Source of the DNA: Candidatus Ulvibacter alkanivorans
GTDB lineage: Bacteria > Bacteroidota > Bacteroidia > Flavobacteriales > Flavobacteriaceae
Assembly (NCBI RefSeq): GCF_003333325.1
Contig: NZ_QOLC01000025.1
Location: forward strand, 27,804 to 91,803
Length of the DNA: 64,000 nt
Direction: 5' to 3'
The position numbers and the translations under genes are program-made. Under the pieces are notes generated by a model that saw nothing but the letters and a program-made list of their open reading frames with translations, made no database searches and was not told the origin of the DNA. Below, piece after piece: positions 55,321 to 63,465 of the stretch. The first letter of the stretch is position 1; the number at the start of each line of letters is the position of its first letter.

Positions 55321-55445
55321 GACTACAGATGAAGAAATGGAAACGAGATTGGAAAATAAAACGAATTGAAGAAATGAATCCAAGCTGGGATGATATTAGT
55401 AAGAATTGGAATTTAAACTATAACACAACAAGAAATGAGCGATGA
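55317..55445 (+). pseudogene. 3' remnant of a GIY-YIG nuclease-like gene
   Basis: Directly after the repeat end, an open frame (CGC GGA CTA CAG ATG ...) encodes KKWKRDWKIKRIEEMNPSWDD and ISKNWN, then stops at 55445. From family knowledge this matches the last 30-40 residues of small bacterial GIY-YIG proteins (K..W.R.WKI.LIE..NP.W.DL...W). The catalytic N-terminal part is missing and an in-frame TAA lies at 55314, inside the repeat. The frame overlaps the start of the E2 gene by 11 bases. It could instead be a genuine 38-residue peptide starting at 55329, but that is less likely. Confidence 0.5.
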
Positions 55446-56736
55446 TAAGAAATCCCTGTCTACACAGGAATTTAAAATGCCGAAAATGGGGGAAAGCATT
55501 ACCGAAGGTACCATCATTAATTGGTTGGTGCAAGAAGGTGAGTCTTTCGATACAGGCGATATACTCGTTGAAGTAGCAACCGATAAGGTCGATAACGAAG
55601 TTCCCGCACCTTCAGCAGGAAAACTTATTGAACATAAGGTCGCTGCCAAAGATGTTGTCCCGGTGGGAGAAGTGATCGCTATCCTAGAACTTTCCGAAGC
55701 CCCGAAAAAAACCGTTTCCAAGACCAAATCCAAAGCAACAGCACCCAAAACAAAACAAGAACAGAAAAAGAAAAAAGCCACCAAACCTACCGCAACAACA
55801 TTTCAAGTAAAGGAAAATGTGTTTATATCACCGCTAATAGACAGTATAGCACGCAAACACCATGTTAGTTATGAAGAATTGGCTCGTATCCCCGGAACCG
55901 GGACGGATGGCCGACTTAGAAAAAGCGATTTGTTGCAGTATTTAGACGAGGGGAGACCGTATCAGTTTGCACAGGCGACGACCGCACCTTCCGGATTCCA
56001 AATCCCCGATCTAAAATTCGATAAAGGAAAAGGAAAAGTGGTTCCTATGGATCGAATGCGCCAAATGATCTCCGATCATATGGTGTTTTCTGCAACGACA
56101 GCACCTCATGTCACTGCTTATGTCGAAGCCGACCTAACCAATATGGTCAAGTGGCGTAATGCAAATAAAGAAGCATTTCAGAGCAAATACAACGAAAAAC
56201 TAACATTTACTCCCTTATTTATCGAGGCAGTTGCGAATGCGATCACCGACTTCCCCATGATCAATTCATCCTTGGATGGCACCGATATTATTGTAAAAGA
56301 AGAGATCAATATTGGCATGGCAACCGCATTGCCTTCGGGAAATCTTATCGTGCCCGTAGTTAAAGATGCCAACAAAAAGGACTTACAGCAGTTGGCGGCA
56401 GCCACTAACGAATTGGTAGGCAAAGCCCGTGAAAATAAACTTAAAGGCGACGACACCAAAGGCAGTACTTTTACAATTAGCAATGTGGGTACCTTTGGCA
56501 GTCTTATGGGGACTCCCATTATTAATCAACCGGAGGCAGCCATCTTAGCGACCGGCATTATAAAAAAACGAGCCGAGGTCATGGAGCGTCCCGATGGTGA
56601 TAGCATCGAGATACGACAAATGATGTATCTGTCCTTGTCGTTCGACCATCGTATAGTCGATGGCTATTTAGCCGGGTCGTTCTTACGACGTATTGCCGAC
56701 AATATGGAACAATTTGATACCAAGCGAACCATTTAA
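55435..56736 (+). CDS. 2-oxo acid dehydrogenase E2 (branched-chain type dihydrolipoyl acyltransferase)
   Basis: 433 residues: one lipoyl domain with lipoylated Lys51 (VEVATDKVDNEVPAP), a basic linker, a short peripheral-subunit-binding domain near residues 125-165 (FISPLIDSIARKHHVSYEEL), and a catalytic domain ending DHRIVDGYLAG with His405 and Asp409. It transfers acyl groups to CoA in the branched-chain 2-oxo acid dehydrogenase complex. It is followed by ilvE and the fused E1, so transamination and decarboxylation are encoded together. It starts 205 bases after paaY, separated by the repeat and gene remnant. Confidence 0.92.
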   Translation: MSDDKKSLSTQEFKMPKMGESITEGTIINWLVQEGESFDTGDILVEVATDKVDNEVPAPSAGKLIEHKVAAKDVVPVGEVIAILELSEAPKKTVSKTKSKATAPKTKQEQKKKKATKPTATTFQVKENVFISPLIDSIARKHHVSYEELARIPGTGTDGRLRKSDLLQYLDEGRPYQFAQATTAPSGFQIPDLKFDKGKGKVVPMDRMRQMISDHMVFSATTAPHVTAYVEADLTNMVKWRNANKEAFQSKYNEKLTFTPLFIEAVANAITDFPMINSSLDGTDIIVKEEINIGMATALPSGNLIVPVVKDANKKDLQQLAAATNELVGKARENKLKGDDTKGSTFTISNVGTFGSLMGTPIINQPEAAILATGIIKKRAEVMERPDGDSIEIRQMMYLSLSFDHRIVDGYLAGSFLRRIADNMEQFDTKRTI

Positions 56737-56771
56737 ATAAAAATAGAACACACGTAAAATACCCGATACCC

Positions 56772-57839
56772 ATGATTGATGCGAAGCATAATATAACTGT
56801 TACCAAGACTTCAGATTCAAAAGTAAATACAATAGACTTTAATAACATTCCATTAGGTCGAGCCTTTACCGACCATATGTTTGTATGCGATTATAACAAT
56901 GGGCAATGGAACAATCCACGAGTGGAGCCACTTGCCGCAATCCCCACTCACCCAGCCGCCATGGCCTTGCACTACGGTCAAGCTATATTCGAAGGCATGA
57001 AAGCAACACGAGATGAGAAGGGTGCCCCCATATTGTTTCGTCCAAAAAAGAATGCCGAACGACTTAATTTTAGTGCACAACGCATGGGAATGCCCGATTT
57101 TCCGGAAACACTTTTCGTAGAGGGGTTAAAAGAATTGGTAGATGTGGAACGAGACTGGATCCCGCCACAGGAAGGAAGTGCTTTGTATTTAAGACCCTTT
57201 ATGTATGCAGACGAGCCCTTTATTGGAATGCGAGCTGCCACCAGTTATAAATTTATGATCATTGCTTCTCCGGCAGGACCGTTTTTTAGCAAACGGATAA
57301 AATTATACGCAGAGAAGAAATACATTCGCGCAGCCGAGGGGGGAACGGGCGAAGCCAAGGCAGCAGGGAATTACGCAGCAGCTATTAGACCTACAGAAAT
57401 TGCAAAGGCCAAAGGGTATGATCAAGTATTGTGGTTAGACGCTTATGAACATAAGTATATTCAAGAAGTAGGGACCATGAATATCTTCTTTAAGATAGAC
57501 GGAAAATTTATTACACCTAAACTGGACGGAGCTATCCTTAATGGGATTACCCGAATGAGTGTGTTGGAGCTACTTAAAGACAAGGGATACGAAGTTACCG
57601 AACGCGCCATAACTATAGACGAAATAAAAAAAGCTTCCGAAGAAGGTACCTTGGAAGAAGCATTTGGTACAGGCACAGCAGTTGGAATTGCATACATTCA
57701 AGAGATTGGATACGGTGATGAAACCATTCATGTATCTGATGAAAGTCCGGTGGGACTAGAGATCAACAATACATTAAACGATTTAAAAGCCGGGAAGATA
57801 GAAGATAAATTCAACTGGTTATTGAAAGTGAAAAATTAA
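56772..57839 (+). CDS. ilvE: Branched-chain amino acid aminotransferase
   Basis: 355 residues, fold type IV PLP aminotransferase. The N-terminal PLGRAFTDHMFVCDYNNGQW and AAMALHYGQAIFEGMKA segments are typical. The PLP lysine is in GEAKAAGNYAAAI, and the C-terminal NGITRMSVLELL binds the cofactor phosphate region. It interconverts Val/Leu/Ile and their 2-oxo acids. Its place between E2 and E1 of the branched-chain dehydrogenase points to catabolism rather than biosynthesis. The next gene starts eight bases after its stop. Confidence 0.94.
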   Translation: MIDAKHNITVTKTSDSKVNTIDFNNIPLGRAFTDHMFVCDYNNGQWNNPRVEPLAAIPTHPAAMALHYGQAIFEGMKATRDEKGAPILFRPKKNAERLNFSAQRMGMPDFPETLFVEGLKELVDVERDWIPPQEGSALYLRPFMYADEPFIGMRAATSYKFMIIASPAGPFFSKRIKLYAEKKYIRAAEGGTGEAKAAGNYAAAIRPTEIAKAKGYDQVLWLDAYEHKYIQEVGTMNIFFKIDGKFITPKLDGAILNGITRMSVLELLKDKGYEVTERAITIDEIKKASEEGTLEEAFGTGTAVGIAYIQEIGYGDETIHVSDESPVGLEINNTLNDLKAGKIEDKFNWLLKVKN

Positions 57840-57847
57840 AAAGTAGG

Positions 57848-59905
57848 ATGAAAGGAATAATGAAAGAAGCGTATAAAAAAGCATTTTCGAACCTCTGCAC
57901 GGCAAAGGCGATGACCGAGTTGTACGAAGCCAATTTTAAATTGGTCTCAAAATACGTTCATGCTACCTCGAGAGGGCACGAAGTTATCCAGACCGCTGTT
58001 GGAATGCAATTGCTTCCCCAGGATTATATGTTTCCCTACTATCGCGATGACTCGATGCTATTAGCTATAGGAATGGAACCTAGAGACCTTATGTTACAAG
58101 TACTCGCGAAAGGCGATGATCCTTTTTCGGGAGGACGCACCTATTATTCGCATCCAAGCTTAAAAGAAGACGATAAACCAAAGATCCCACACCAGAGTAG
58201 TGCTACCGGGATGCAGGCAATTCCTGCCACAGGAGTAGCGATGGGGATGTGGTATAAAGAAACTGAAAACTTGAACGATCTAGATATAGATCAACCCATT
58301 GTGGTTTGCTCCCTAGGAGATGCTTCAGTTACCGAAGGAGAGATCGCAGAGGCATTTCAAATGGCTGCGTTAAAACAACTGCCAATCTTGTATCTGGTGC
58401 AGGACAACGGTTGGGATATTTCTGCTAACGAAGCAGAGACCCGCGCACAAAATGCAGCCGAATATGCGGCAGGATTTCACGGTCTGGAAGCAATTTCTAT
58501 TGACGGAACCGATTTTGAAGAGAGTTATTCGACCATAGAAAAGGTGATAGCCACTATTAGAACTGAGAGGCGTCCATTTTTGGTGCATGCGAAAGTTCCA
58601 CTTTTAAACCATCACACCTCTGGTGTACGTATGGAATTTTATCGCGATGATCTGGAAGAAGCCAGAAGCCGAGATCCATACCCTAAGATGAAACAACTCT
58701 TGAGCGAACAAGGTTTTACCGAAAAAGAGCTTGAAGCGATCGAAGCAAAAGCGATCAATAAAGTAAACGCAGATTTTGAAAGTGCTCAAAAAGCAGAAGA
58801 CCCAAAACCGGAAGACCTATTTACACACGATTTTGCACCAACACCTATTACAGAAGAGCAGGGCGAACGTTCTCCCGAAGGAGGCGAGAAGGTGGTCATG
58901 GTAGATTGTGCACTTTTTGCGATCGAAGAATTGATGGCAAAGCACAAAGAATGTTTATTATACGGCCAGGATGTTGGAGGCCGATTGGGAGGTGTTTTTA
59001 GAGAAGCAGCCACCTTGGCACAAAAATTTGGAGACAATCGTGTTTTTAATACGCCTATTCAAGAGGCCTTTATTGTTGGATCCACCGTGGGTATGAGTGC
59101 CGTAGGGCTAAAGCCCATTGTTGAGGTTCAGTTTGCCGACTATATTTGGCCGGGTCTCAACCAGTTATTTACTGAAGTGAGTAGAAGTAATTACTTATCG
59201 AACGGAAAATGGCCGGTCTCGATGATTTTACGAGTTCCTATAGGTGCCTACGGAAGTGGAGGTCCTTATCATTCGTCTTCGGTGGAAAGCGTGGTAACCA
59301 ACATTCGTGGACTTAAGATCGCTTACCCGAGCAATGGTGCCGATCTAAAAGGGTTAATGAAAGCAGCGTATTACGATCCGAACCCTGTAGTTATTTTTGA
59401 GCATAAAGGTTTATATTGGAGCAAGGTAAAAGGCACAAAAGGCGCTACTTCCTTAGAACCTGCAGAAGATTACGTGCTGCCATTTGGAAAGGCATGGGTG
59501 CTTCAGGAAATCTGGAAGCAAGAGGAAGAAGAGACTGTTTCAATTATAACCTATGGGATGGGGGTGCATTGGGCGATGAATGCTTCCGAAGCATTAGGTC
59601 TTACAAACACCATAGAGATAGTCGACCTTCGTACGTTACATCCATTAGATTATGACACCGTGCTCAAGTCGGTTAAAAAATGTGGGAAATGTCTGGTGGT
59701 GACCGAGGAACCTTCAGAAAATAGTTTTTCAAGAGCCTTACAAGGTCGTATTCAAGAGGAATGTTTTCAAGAATTAGATGCTCCGGTCATGATCATAGGC
59801 AGTGAAAACATGCCTGCTATTCCATTGAACTCGGTGTTGGAAGAGACCATGATCCCTTCCGTAGAAAAAGTAAAAAATAAAATAATAGAACTAATTAATT
59901 ATTAA
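57848..59905 (+). CDS. 2-oxo acid dehydrogenase E1, alpha-beta fusion
   Basis: 685 residues: residues 1 to about 330 are the E1 alpha domain with the TPP motif GDASVTEGEIAEAF and the phosphorylation-loop-like SHPSLKEDDKPKIPHQSSATG. Residues about 345-685 are the E1 beta domain with LLYGQDVGGRLGGVF, FNTPIQEAFIVGSTVGMSAVG, YGSGGPYHSSSVESV and IVDLRTLHPLDYDTV. The single-chain form is common in Bacteroidota. It decarboxylates branched 2-oxo acids and loads the acyl group on E2. An ATG nine bases into ATGAAAGGAATAATG is an equally usable start. Confidence 0.93.
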   Translation: MKGIMKEAYKKAFSNLCTAKAMTELYEANFKLVSKYVHATSRGHEVIQTAVGMQLLPQDYMFPYYRDDSMLLAIGMEPRDLMLQVLAKGDDPFSGGRTYYSHPSLKEDDKPKIPHQSSATGMQAIPATGVAMGMWYKETENLNDLDIDQPIVVCSLGDASVTEGEIAEAFQMAALKQLPILYLVQDNGWDISANEAETRAQNAAEYAAGFHGLEAISIDGTDFEESYSTIEKVIATIRTERRPFLVHAKVPLLNHHTSGVRMEFYRDDLEEARSRDPYPKMKQLLSEQGFTEKELEAIEAKAINKVNADFESAQKAEDPKPEDLFTHDFAPTPITEEQGERSPEGGEKVVMVDCALFAIEELMAKHKECLLYGQDVGGRLGGVFREAATLAQKFGDNRVFNTPIQEAFIVGSTVGMSAVGLKPIVEVQFADYIWPGLNQLFTEVSRSNYLSNGKWPVSMILRVPIGAYGSGGPYHSSSVESVVTNIRGLKIAYPSNGADLKGLMKAAYYDPNPVVIFEHKGLYWSKVKGTKGATSLEPAEDYVLPFGKAWVLQEIWKQEEEETVSIITYGMGVHWAMNASEALGLTNTIEIVDLRTLHPLDYDTVLKSVKKCGKCLVVTEEPSENSFSRALQGRIQEECFQELDAPVMIIGSENMPAIPLNSVLEETMIPSVEKVKNKIIELINY

Positions 59906-59936
59906 AAAAACCCCTCATTTTGAGGGGTTTTTTATT
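59904..59936. terminator. Bidirectional terminator
   Basis: AAACCCCTCA and TGAGGGGTTT form a 10-bp stem with a 2-base core loop, flanked by A and T runs. It ends the E2-ilvE-E1 operon and the convergent DUF4136 gene. Confidence 0.9.
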
Positions 59937-59940
59937 GTCC

Positions 59941-60480
59941 TTACTTTTTCATTGCTCCCGGAGGATATTCTGCTAATATTTCTCGGACGATTTCTTGAAT
60001 TCGTTCTTCACGTGCTTCAACATCACTGCCAGTGATGAGTCTTGCACTTCCAATTCCTTGCCACACCAATTCGTTTGTATTTGCATCGATAAGATCGATA
60101 TAAAGGCTTCCTTCGGTAGATCGCGATACGGTGTTACCATAAAAACCTCCATACCACCAAGGATTCCATCCCCAGCCATAACCAAATGCATTGTTGTATA
60201 CATCGATGCGCTCACGTTCTTTGGTAAAAATACTTACCATAAGATCTGGTGAATTTGATTTGTTCAAGCCTTTGGCCGAAAGTTCGGCATCGATGGCTCT
60301 AAGGATTCGTTTTTTATCTAAATCTGAAATTTCTGCTTTGTCAACGCCGGGCTTATAAAAAGCAAAGGAGTTGTACGAATTAAAATCTACTTTTCGGTCG
60401 TAATCGGTAGCAACACGAACGGTACTACACGAAGCAAAGACAAAAAGCAGCAGTAAGGGTAAAAATTTAAAAGCTTTCAT
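59941..60480 (-). CDS. DUF4136 lipoprotein
   Basis: 179 residues. Signal peptide MKAFKFLPLLLLFVFASC with lipobox FASC. The mature chain starts STVRVATDYDRKVDFNSYNSF, the typical opening of DUF4136, with the pattern SDLDKKRILRAIDAELSAKG, a Trp/Gly-rich middle (GWGWNPWWYGGFYG) and ITGSDVEAREERIQEIVREILAEYPP. The family is a periplasmic or outer-membrane lipoprotein of unknown function. It lies five bases after the hutU stop on the same strand, so it may be co-transcribed. Confidence 0.92.
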   Translation of the reverse strand: MKAFKFLPLLLLFVFASCSTVRVATDYDRKVDFNSYNSFAFYKPGVDKAEISDLDKKRILRAIDAELSAKGLNKSNSPDLMVSIFTKERERIDVYNNAFGYGWGWNPWWYGGFYGNTVSRSTEGSLYIDLIDANTNELVWQGIGSARLITGSDVEAREERIQEIVREILAEYPPGAMKK

Positions 60481-60485
60481 AGGGT

Positions 60486-62498
60486 TTACGTGTTTTTTAA
60501 TAAATCATCATCAACGAAATTTGGAAGCGTAACTTTAAGTTGTGGATTATGTTTCATAGCCCTTTTGATTGCAAAAATAGCTTCATCATTTCGCGCCCAA
60601 CTGCGGCGTGCTATTCCGTTATTTACATCCCAGAATAACATAGATTCTAAGCGTCGTTGGGCATCACTAGTACCATCAAGAACCATACCGAAACCACCGT
60701 TGATAACTTCTCCCCAGCCTACGCCACCACCGTTATGAATGCTAACCCATGTAGCGCCTCTAAAACTATCTCCTATAACATTCTGAATGGCCATATCGGC
60801 TGTAAATCGACTTCCATCGTAGATGTTTGAAGTTTCACGATAAGGAGAATCGGTGCCGGATACATCATGGTGGTCGCGCCCAAGAATGACCGAACCTATT
60901 TTTCCTTCAGCAATCGCTTTATTGAAGGCAGATGCAATTTGAACCCTGCCGTCACTGTCTGCATACAAGATTCGAGCTTGTGAACCAACAACCAATTTAT
61001 TCTGTTGGGCTCCCTTGATCCATTGTATATTATCGGCCATTTGTTGTTGGATCTCTTCCGGAGCTGTCTGTTTTAATTTTTCAAGGACCTCACAGGCAAT
61101 AGCATCGGTTTTTTCAAGATCTTCTGCTTTACCTGAAGCACATACCCACCTAAAAGGCCCGAAACCATAATCAAAACACATTGGTCCCATAATATCTTGT
61201 ACATAAGAAGGGTATCTGAACTCCGATTTAGATTTTGATGTATCTGAATTAGTATCGTCTGTGGTCATTATAGCAGCTCCAGCTCTAGAAGCTTCCAAAA
61301 GAAAAGCGTTTCCGTAATCAAAGAAATAAGTGCCTTTCTGCGTATGCTTATTTATAGCCGCTACTTGTCGGCGTAGACTTTCTTGTACTTTCTTTTTAAA
61401 GGTCTCAGGGTCGTTCGCCATTAGTTCATTCGCTTCGGCGTAACGTAATCCCGCCGGATAATAACCGCCTGCCCAAGGATTGTGCAACGAAGTTTGATCG
61501 CTTCCAAGGTCAATATGTACCTCTTCCTCAGCAAAACGTTCCCAAACATCGACTACGTTGCCATCGTAAGCGATCGATACTGCTTCTTTGTTAGCTACGG
61601 CCTTTTTAACACGATCCACCAATTCGCTTAGGTCACTTATTACCTCATCTACCCAGCCTTGTTCATGCCGTGTTTGGGTTGCTTTTTTATTGACCTCGGC
61701 ACATACGGTAACGCAACCTGCTATATTCCCCGCTTTTGGCTGTGCACCACTCATGCCGCCTAGGCCAGAAGTAACGAACAATCCACCGGAAGGCGATTTA
61801 CCTATTTTTCGGAATCCATTTAAGACTGTGATAGTGGTCCCATGTACAATGCCTTGAGGACCAATATACATATAACTACCGGCAGTCATTTGGCCGTACT
61901 GTGTAACTCCAAGTGCATTGAATTTTTCCCAATCATCGGGTTGTGAGTAATTAGGAATCATCATACCGTTGGTAACTACGACTCTTGGTGCATCGGGATG
62001 TGAAGGGAATAGTCCCATTGGGTGTCCCGAATACATGACCAAGGTTTGTTCGTTGGTCATTTCAGAAAGGTACTGCATCGTTAATCGATATTGTGCCCAG
62101 TTTTGAAAAACTGCCCCATTACCACCATAGGTTATAAGCTCGTGTGGGTGCTGTGCTACAGCATGATCTAAATTATTTTGGATCATTAACATGATCGCTT
62201 TGGCCTGGTTACAGCGTCCGGGGTATTCGGAAAGGGGACGCGCTACAATTTTGTGAGTAGGTCGAAGGCGGTACATATAAATACGACCGTATGCTTCCAA
62301 TTCCTTTTTGAATTCAGGAAGCAATAAAGCATGATGTTGTGCATTAAAATAGCGCAACGCATTTTGCAAGGCCAAGGTTGTCTCTTCTTCGGAAAGAATC
62401 TTTTTACGCTTGGGGGCGTGGTTTATTGAAGTGTCGTAGACGGGAGCCTCTGGCAATTGGTCGGGTATACCTGCACATATTTCTTCTTGAAAGGTCAT
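60486..62498 (-). CDS. hutU: Urocanate hydratase
   Basis: 670 residues, longer than the roughly 555-residue Proteobacterial and Bacillus enzymes. It converts urocanate to imidazolonepropionate in histidine breakdown. Family landmarks: YGGNGAVFQNWAQYRLTMQY, LYSGHPMGLFPSH-like sequence, MYIGPQGIVHGTTIT, GLGGMSGAQPKAGNIAG, and the C-terminal HNGGGVGWGEVINGGFGMV. The extra length lies mainly in the N-terminal 80 or so residues and in mid-chain insertions. No hutH, hutI or hutG is in the window, so the pathway is split. Confidence 0.95.
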   Translation of the reverse strand: MTFQEEICAGIPDQLPEAPVYDTSINHAPKRKKILSEEETTLALQNALRYFNAQHHALLLPEFKKELEAYGRIYMYRLRPTHKIVARPLSEYPGRCNQAKAIMLMIQNNLDHAVAQHPHELITYGGNGAVFQNWAQYRLTMQYLSEMTNEQTLVMYSGHPMGLFPSHPDAPRVVVTNGMMIPNYSQPDDWEKFNALGVTQYGQMTAGSYMYIGPQGIVHGTTITVLNGFRKIGKSPSGGLFVTSGLGGMSGAQPKAGNIAGCVTVCAEVNKKATQTRHEQGWVDEVISDLSELVDRVKKAVANKEAVSIAYDGNVVDVWERFAEEEVHIDLGSDQTSLHNPWAGGYYPAGLRYAEANELMANDPETFKKKVQESLRRQVAAINKHTQKGTYFFDYGNAFLLEASRAGAAIMTTDDTNSDTSKSKSEFRYPSYVQDIMGPMCFDYGFGPFRWVCASGKAEDLEKTDAIACEVLEKLKQTAPEEIQQQMADNIQWIKGAQQNKLVVGSQARILYADSDGRVQIASAFNKAIAEGKIGSVILGRDHHDVSGTDSPYRETSNIYDGSRFTADMAIQNVIGDSFRGATWVSIHNGGGVGWGEVINGGFGMVLDGTSDAQRRLESMLFWDVNNGIARRSWARNDEAIFAIKRAMKHNPQLKVTLPNFVDDDLLKNT

Positions 62499-62548
62499 AC
62501 AATATTAGTTGTTTATGATTCTAGATACGGATCTCCTAGCGTATGAGA

Positions 62549-62719
62549 TTATTTTTTTTGATTGGTTTTTTTGTTGAATCCGTAGGGACAATGGCGACAA
62601 CCACTTTCGCAACAATAGCCTCGTTTTAAATGATACTGTGCCGTAAAGCACTTATAGCCTTCTGGAGTTAAATAAAAGTCACCTTCTTCTATCTCTATTT
62701 TTTTCTTCGGAAACAGCAT
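62549..62719 (-). CDS. DUF5522 small Cys-rich protein
   Basis: 56 residues. The family core is LTPEGYKCFTAQYHLKRGYC followed by CESGCRHCPYGF, with five cysteines in a pattern suited to binding zinc or an iron-sulfur centre. The ends are basic (LFPKKK at the start, NKKTNQKK at the end). No signal peptide. Such proteins are found in Bacteroidota, including as a domain of longer proteins, and have no known function. It is 51 bases downstream of nothing coding on its strand other than hutU's start region. TATTTTTG lies four bases before the ATG, suggesting a very short leader. Confidence 0.85.
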   Translation of the reverse strand: MLFPKKKIEIEEGDFYLTPEGYKCFTAQYHLKRGYCCESGCRHCPYGFNKKTNQKK

Positions 62720-62763
62720 AGTACAAAAATAGAAATAGTTATGCTTTTTATTATCTTCAAGCA

Positions 62764-63090
62764 GTGATTGTTTTAGCCCATCGATTTTTTTTCAGAAAAG
62801 GTTTTCTAGCCATAGCCTTATGGCCCTTTATTTTTATTAAACACAAGCATTTAAAAGAGGATGCGGTGTTTATAAATCACGAAAGAATTCATCTGCGACA
62901 ACAAATCGAGCTGCTTGTGGTCTTCTTTTATGTTTGGTATGTACTAGAATTTTTCTTTAGATGGTTGCAATACAAGCATCGTTATAAAGCGTATAGAAAT
63001 ATAAGTTTTGAACGGGAAGCCTATAAAAATGAAAAAGATTTGTACTATTTTAAGAAACGAACTTTTTGGAAGTTTCTGGACTATTTTTAA
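62764..63090 (+). CDS. Small membrane protein with HExxH motif
   Basis: 108 residues from a GTG at 62764. A hydrophobic N-terminal stretch (FLAIALWPFIFIK) and one clear membrane helix (LLVVFFYVWYVLEFFFRWL) flank the motif FINHERIHLRQQIEL, a perfect HExxH. A possible third ligand glutamate is in SFEREAYKNE about 47 residues later, giving an HExxH...E plan like gluzincin metallopeptidases or M56-type proteins. I recall similar uncharacterised proteins in Bacteroidota but no named function. The C-terminus is basic and aromatic. Its 3' end overlaps the convergent gene by four bases. Confidence 0.75.
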   Translation: MIVLAHRFFFRKGFLAIALWPFIFIKHKHLKEDAVFINHERIHLRQQIELLVVFFYVWYVLEFFFRWLQYKHRYKAYRNISFEREAYKNEKDLYYFKKRTFWKFLDYF

Positions 63091-63458
63091 TGGTCTATCG
63101 TCGTTTGTATCGAGTCGGAAACCTTTTTATTTTTCAAGTTTAAGTGAGCTTGGCGAAGACCGGTAGGTAAGTTGAATTTCCGAGTTTTTTCCGAAGCATT
63201 CATAACAAAATAACTTGTGTTGTCAATAGAACTATCGATAACTTCTCGTTTTGCAAGTACGATTTCTTTTTTTAGGAATGTTTGATCTGAGGAAGAATTT
63301 GTTGTTTTAGCTGGGACGAAAACGGGTGTCATCTCCTTAGAAATTTCTTTTTGCTTTTTTAGTACTATGGAAGCTGAGGCTAATGAATCCTGATTTGTTT
63401 GACCAATAGCGAATGAACAAATTAAGAACACGCCTACTATAAGGGCTAATTGTTTCAT
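63087..63458 (-). CDS. Secreted hypothetical protein
   Basis: 123 residues from the ATG at 63458, which gives the signal peptide MKQLALIVGVFLICSFAIG; the frame remains open to 63482 but overlaps the upstream gene. The mature part is hydrophilic with Ser/Lys-rich segments (ASIVLKKQKEISKEM, VMNASEKTRKFNLPTG) and no recognised domain. It starts seven bases after the stop of the upstream secreted protein, so the two are probably co-expressed. Confidence 0.65.
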   Translation of the reverse strand: MKQLALIVGVFLICSFAIGQTNQDSLASASIVLKKQKEISKEMTPVFVPAKTTNSSSDQTFLKKEIVLAKREVIDSSIDNTSYFVMNASEKTRKFNLPTGLRQAHLNLKNKKVSDSIQTTIDH

Positions 63459-63465
63459 GCTTGTT

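Larger units (their letters stand above)
2495..63196. repeat. Dispersed octamer TTCCGAAG/CTTCGGAA (55 copies)
   Basis: Hand count. TTCCGAAG on the plus strand starts at 2495, 6140, 9200, 9885, 11849, 18201, 19467, 21700, 24360, 29164, 31410, 32009, 33574, 36160, 38483, 42125, 42203, 43297, 44388, 46714, 47188, 53411, 53603, 55062, 55692, 57635, 59584, 63189 (28). CTTCGGAA starts at 3037, 5999, 6366, 8497, 13632, 14493, 21655, 24568, 25444, 29091, 29214, 31450, 33222, 33468, 35497, 36601, 40009, 44148, 45877, 47897, 48077, 50816, 51587, 51615, 52952, 62387, 62705 (27). 52 lie in genes. The base before TTCCGAAG is mostly T, then C or A, and I found no G. The word is not palindromic. Confidence 0.85.

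Noticed and set aside
2495..63196. TTCCGAAG as a restriction-modification target or Chi-like site
   Set aside because: Restriction sites are usually avoided rather than enriched, and most are palindromic; Chi-like words are usually strand-skewed, but here the split is 28/27. Not excluded, only less fitting than an uptake or organising word.
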